NCBI GenBank assembly: GCA_965203215.1 | Contig: CBDBBY010000001.1 | Span: 1,302,001 to 1,366,000, forward strand | Length of the DNA stretch: 64,000 nt | DNA from: CBDBBY01 sp965203215 | GTDB taxonomy: Bacteria > Pseudomonadota > Alphaproteobacteria > Rhodobacterales > Rhodobacteraceae | Reading direction: 5' to 3' | Shown here: positions 60,972-64,000 of the stretch, in pieces | How the letters are laid out: every line of letters begins with the position of its first letter | Numbering within the stretch: position 1 is the stretch's first letter | Notes under the pieces: generated by a model | Told to the model about the DNA's origin: nothing | What the model saw: only the letters and a program-made list of their open reading frames with translations | Database searches by the model: none | Position numbers and translations under genes: made by a program

Positions 60972-62914
60972 GGACGTCGCGCTCGACTTCCAGGCCGGAT
61001 GGCCGAAAGCTTCTGAGCAGAAGGAGCGTGCTGCTCGGATGCGCACAGGGAGGCGTGATGCTGGTGTTGGCCGGCCGACTCTTTCAATTGCAGATTTTGG
61101 AATCGCACGTCTACCGGGACCTAGCCGAAGACAACCGCATCGACGTCAGGCTGCTCCCGCCGCAGCGAGGAATAATTTACGACAGGAACGGAACCCCGAT
61201 TGCGCTCAACAGCCCCAACTACAGCATAAATATCGTGGCGGAGGAGGCTGGCGACCTAGTCGAGGCTTTGGGCAAGCTGTCCGCCATCATTCCTATGAGC
61301 GACCAGCACATCATGGAAAAGATCGCGGAAATCGGGGAGCGTTCCGAATTCCTTCCGGTGACTGTCGCGGAAAACGTGACATGGGAACAAGTCGCCGCGG
61401 TATCCGCGAACTCGCCTGCGCTGCCCGGAATAAGTGCCGACGTCGGGACGTCGAGGTTCTATCCGTTCGGTCGTGAATTCGCCCACCTTGTCGGGTATGT
61501 CGGCCGGGTTTCCGCGAAGGATCGAGAGGAGGCCAAAAACGAAGATCCGCTGCTTGACCTTCCGCAATTCGAGATCGGAAAAATCGGGGTGGAGAAACAG
61601 CTCGACCGCCAGCTTAGAGGGCAATCAGGCACCCGGAAGATCGAAGTCAACGTAGATGGCCGGGTCATCCGCGAACTTGAAAGAACGGATCCGCGGCGCG
61701 GGGCCAACCTGCAGATTTCAATCGATTCCCGTCTGCAGAACTACATGTTCGCCAGACTCGGCAGCAAACCGGCTTCCGCCGTATTGCTGGATCTGAGGGA
61801 CGGAACAATTCTGGCGAGCGCCTCGACGCCGACCTTCGACCCGAATCCATTTGTCACCGGGATCACGCAGTCCGCATTCAATGAACTGAACGAGAACAAA
61901 TTCTCGCCGTTCCTGAACAGAACATTGCAGGGCGCCTACCCGCCGGGATCAACATTCAAGATGGTGACGGCATTGGCGGCATTGAATCAAGGACTGATCG
62001 ACAAAGATCAAACATTTTTCTGCAACGGCGAATTCGAGGCTTCCGACAGAACCTTTCATTGCTGGAGAGAAGGAGGTCATGGAGACGTCAACTTGCAAAA
62101 GAGCTTGGCCGAATCCTGCGATGTCTACTATTACAAGCTGGGACAGCAGGTCGGAATCGAAAAGATTACTGCGATGGCCCGCCGACTTGGCCTCGGCGTC
62201 CGGCCGAACCTTCCGATCCCGAACATCAAGCAGGGACTCACGCCGACCAAGGAGTGGAAGCAACTGGTCCGCGGCGACCCTTGGGTGATCGGCGATACGC
62301 TCAATGCGGCGATCGGCCAAGGATTTGTTCTCGCATCGACAATGCAAATCGCGATCATGGTCGCAAGGCTGGCAACCAGCCGGGAGTATGAACCGCGTCT
62401 GCTGATGTCGAAGGACGGCGTGCGGACCGAGCCGAGCGATTTCAAGCCGATTGCCTTGCCGGACGTGCATCTGGATATAATCAGGGAGGGCATGTTCGGC
62501 GCGATCAATGGCAAAAGAGGAACCGCGTACGAAGCCAGGGCGGCGGACGGGTCGTTTCTGATTGCCGGAAAGACGGGAACAAGCCAAGTCAGGGCGATTA
62601 CGCCGGAGGAGCGGCGCACCGGCCTGGTCAAGAACGAAGACCTTCCGTGGGAGCAAAGAGATCATGCACTGTTTTGCGGCTACGGTCCGCATGACAACCC
62701 CAAATTCGCGGTCGCCGTAATCGTCGAGCATGGCGGCAGCGGATCCGAGGCCGCCGCTCCAATCGGACGAGACCTTCTGATGCGCGCGCATTACGGAGCA
62801 ATCCCCCCCCTTGAAGCTTATCCCAAGGAATTCCATTCCAAGATCGAACAGGAGCAACAGGAGCTTCAGCTCCGACCAACTGATCCTGCCGGGCCGGAAA
62901 GGATTCGCGCGTGA
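60968..62914 (+). CDS. mrdA: Penicillin-binding protein 2 (elongasome transpeptidase)
   Basis: A 648-residue class B PBP. A basic N-terminus precedes one membrane span (about 22-42, VLLGCAQGGVMLVLAGRLFQL), then the pedestal domain starting RGIIYDRNGTPIALN, and the transpeptidase with the nucleophile in YPPGSTFKM (SxxK), SCD in AESCDVYYYKLG (SxD form usual for PBP2) and AGKTGTSQ (KTG). It cross-links side-wall peptidoglycan with RodA. TTG 60968 overlaps the mreD stop (TTGA) and has GGAGAG upstream; frames starting earlier lie inside mreD. Confidence 0.93.
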   Translation: MRTSRSTSRPDGRKLLSRRSVLLGCAQGGVMLVLAGRLFQLQILESHVYRDLAEDNRIDVRLLPPQRGIIYDRNGTPIALNSPNYSINIVAEEAGDLVEALGKLSAIIPMSDQHIMEKIAEIGERSEFLPVTVAENVTWEQVAAVSANSPALPGISADVGTSRFYPFGREFAHLVGYVGRVSAKDREEAKNEDPLLDLPQFEIGKIGVEKQLDRQLRGQSGTRKIEVNVDGRVIRELERTDPRRGANLQISIDSRLQNYMFARLGSKPASAVLLDLRDGTILASASTPTFDPNPFVTGITQSAFNELNENKFSPFLNRTLQGAYPPGSTFKMVTALAALNQGLIDKDQTFFCNGEFEASDRTFHCWREGGHGDVNLQKSLAESCDVYYYKLGQQVGIEKITAMARRLGLGVRPNLPIPNIKQGLTPTKEWKQLVRGDPWVIGDTLNAAIGQGFVLASTMQIAIMVARLATSREYEPRLLMSKDGVRTEPSDFKPIALPDVHLDIIREGMFGAINGKRGTAYEARAADGSFLIAGKTGTSQVRAITPEERRTGLVKNEDLPWEQRDHALFCGYGPHDNPKFAVAVIVEHGGSGSEAAAPIGRDLLMRAHYGAIPPLEAYPKEFHSKIEQEQQELQLRPTDPAGPERIRA

Positions 62915-64000
62915 ATCAAGTCGTCAGATGGTCCGCGGGCGTTCTGGCCGGGATCCCGAAGATTTTTCGACTCAACTGGATAATTGTCATCGCCGTATGC
63001 TTCACGGCCTGCATCGGCTTCGTGCTGCTGTACTCGGTTGCCAACGGATCCTATGAACCTTGGGCCTCAAAGCAGATGGTGCGCTTCGGCACCAGTTTTG
63101 CCCTGATGGTTGTGGTTGCGCTCATTCCGATCTGGTTCTGGCGCGGATTGGCTTTTCCGATCTACCTGTGCACCCTCGCGCTCCTCGTGCTCGTCGAGTT
63201 CAAAGGCGCAACCGGCATGGGAGCGACGCGCTGGATCAACCTTGGCGTAGCGCAGTTTCAGCCGTCCGAGCTCATGAAGGTCAGCATGATCCTCATTCTT
63301 GCATCGTACTACGACCGCCTCGATCTTTCAGCCGTATCCAAGCCGCATTGGATGATCATCCCGATCGCCTTGATTCTTGTTCCTGCATTCTTGGTGATGC
63401 GCCAGCCCGATCTCGGGACGGCCGTCCTCATAATTGCCGGAGGCGGCATTCTCATGTTTCTGGGCGGCGTAAGCTTGTATTATTTTGCTGCTGTGGGCGC
63501 GACGGCGGCAGGAGCCATATTCGTGATCTTCCTGAGCAAGCAGTCCAGCTGGCCGCTTTTGTCGGACTATCAATTTCGCCGAATCGAGACGTTCCTGAAC
63601 CCCAATATCGATCCGCTTGGGGCATCTTATCACATCACGCAGTCAAAAATCGCCTTGGGATCCGGCTGGCTGGAAGGGCGCGGGTTCCTGAACGGCACGC
63701 AAAATCGATTGCGATTTCTTCCGGAGCGGCACACGGATTTCGTGTTCACGACCTTGGCCGAGGAGTTCGGACTGATCGGAGGGCTGATACTTTTGGGGAT
63801 TTACGGAGCCATCATCGGCGCATGCTTTTTCGAAGCAAGGAAATTGAAAGACCGATTTTGCACGCTTCTCATTTTGGGGCTCGCAAGCACATTGTTTCTG
63901 TACTTTGCGGCGAACCTTGCGATGGTTACGGGACTCATTCCTGTCGTCGGCGTCCCTCTTCCGCTGATTTCTTACGGAGGATCCGCAATGCTGATATTGA
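62911..64000 (+). CDS. rodA: Peptidoglycan polymerase RodA (cut by the window edge)
   Basis: A SEDS-family glycosyltransferase open to the window end (about 363 codons seen). It starts at GTG 62911, overlapping the PBP2 stop as GTGA. Spans alternate along the protein. Family motifs include GATRWINLGVAQFQPSELMK, MRQPDLGTAVLI, FLPERHTDFVFTTLAEEFGLIGG and GLIPVVGVPLPLISYGGSAM. The expected catalytic Asp region is present near GMGATRW and the HTDF segment. It works with PBP2 in side-wall synthesis. The stop lies beyond 64000. Confidence 0.93.
   Translation, partial: MNQVVRWSAGVLAGIPKIFRLNWIIVIAVCFTACIGFVLLYSVANGSYEPWASKQMVRFGTSFALMVVVALIPIWFWRGLAFPIYLCTLALLVLVEFKGATGMGATRWINLGVAQFQPSELMKVSMILILASYYDRLDLSAVSKPHWMIIPIALILVPAFLVMRQPDLGTAVLIIAGGGILMFLGGVSLYYFAAVGATAAGAIFVIFLSKQSSWPLLSDYQFRRIETFLNPNIDPLGASYHITQSKIALGSGWLEGRGFLNGTQNRLRFLPERHTDFVFTTLAEEFGLIGGLILLGIYGAIIGACFFEARKLKDRFCTLLILGLASTLFLYFAANLAMVTGLIPVVGVPLPLISYGGSAMLIL

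Overview
The window looks like a chromosomal segment of an alphaproteobacterium with GC in the mid-50s by eye, most probably a relative of the Rhodobacterales or Rhizobiales. The reasons are an agl-type alpha-glucoside ABC operon with its LacI regulator and a glucokinase, a cysS-cimA-phytoene-synthase-like cluster, a pca/cat protocatechuate cluster, a TRAP operon under LacI control, and the mreBCD-PBP2-rodA order after leuA. This placement is inferred from gene content only. Several genes are visibly decaying, and short ends of one ISKra4-type transposase recur, so parts of the window are in flux.

Layout. 0.7-2.8 kb: a transferrin-binding-protein-like lipoprotein broken at a G7 tract. 3.0-3.5 kb: ISKra4 transposase remnant. 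3.5-7.4 kb (minus): cysS, cimA and a phytoene-synthase-like gene in a tight operon. 7.6-10.3 kb: a class I aminotransferase, a partial copy of its 3' end, and an intact IS630-family element inserted in that copy. 10.3-12.8 kb: a PLP decarboxylase and a fatty acid desaturase. 13-24.8 kb: two LacI regulators, a TRAP operon (dctPQM) continuing into a beta-hydroxyacid dehydrogenase, a TIM-barrel isomerase and a divergent PanB paralogue, then IS debris, an SDR and edd. 24.9-35.1 kb: aglK-A-G-F-E and a cytochrome P450 on the minus strand, divergent from aglR and glk. 35.1-36.5 kb: an AT-rich patch with an orphan gene. 36.6-41.5 kb: pcaC-H-G, a two-subunit 3-oxoadipate CoA-transferase and pcaB, ending at tRNA-Ala(CGC).

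41.7-48.1 kb is an accessory stretch: ISKra4 tails, an exported ankyrin protein, a C5-cytosine methyltransferase with a DUF4928 partner (putative restriction-modification), and an ATPase coupled to a DUF4276 gene that carries one nonsense codon. 48.3-51.8 kb returns to housekeeping: gltX, a small metallopeptidase and nadE. 52.5-54.4 kb holds an AT-rich orphan gene and a decayed class II aldolase pseudogene. 54.8-56.5 kb is an exported MORN-repeat protein containing three near-identical 207-bp units. A candidate leucine leader peptide precedes leuA (56.7-58.3 kb), and the elongasome genes mreB, mreC, mreD, PBP2 and rodA run off the right edge.

How the parts fit: alpha-glucosides imported by AglEFGK would be split by AglA, glucose phosphorylated by Glk and, through enzymes outside the window, reach Edd (Entner-Doudoroff). 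The TRAP operon imports an unknown organic acid that the coupled dehydrogenase, isomerase and PanB-like lyase could degrade. The pca genes cleave protocatechuate towards 3-oxoadipate; pcaD, pcaF and a regulator are not in the window.
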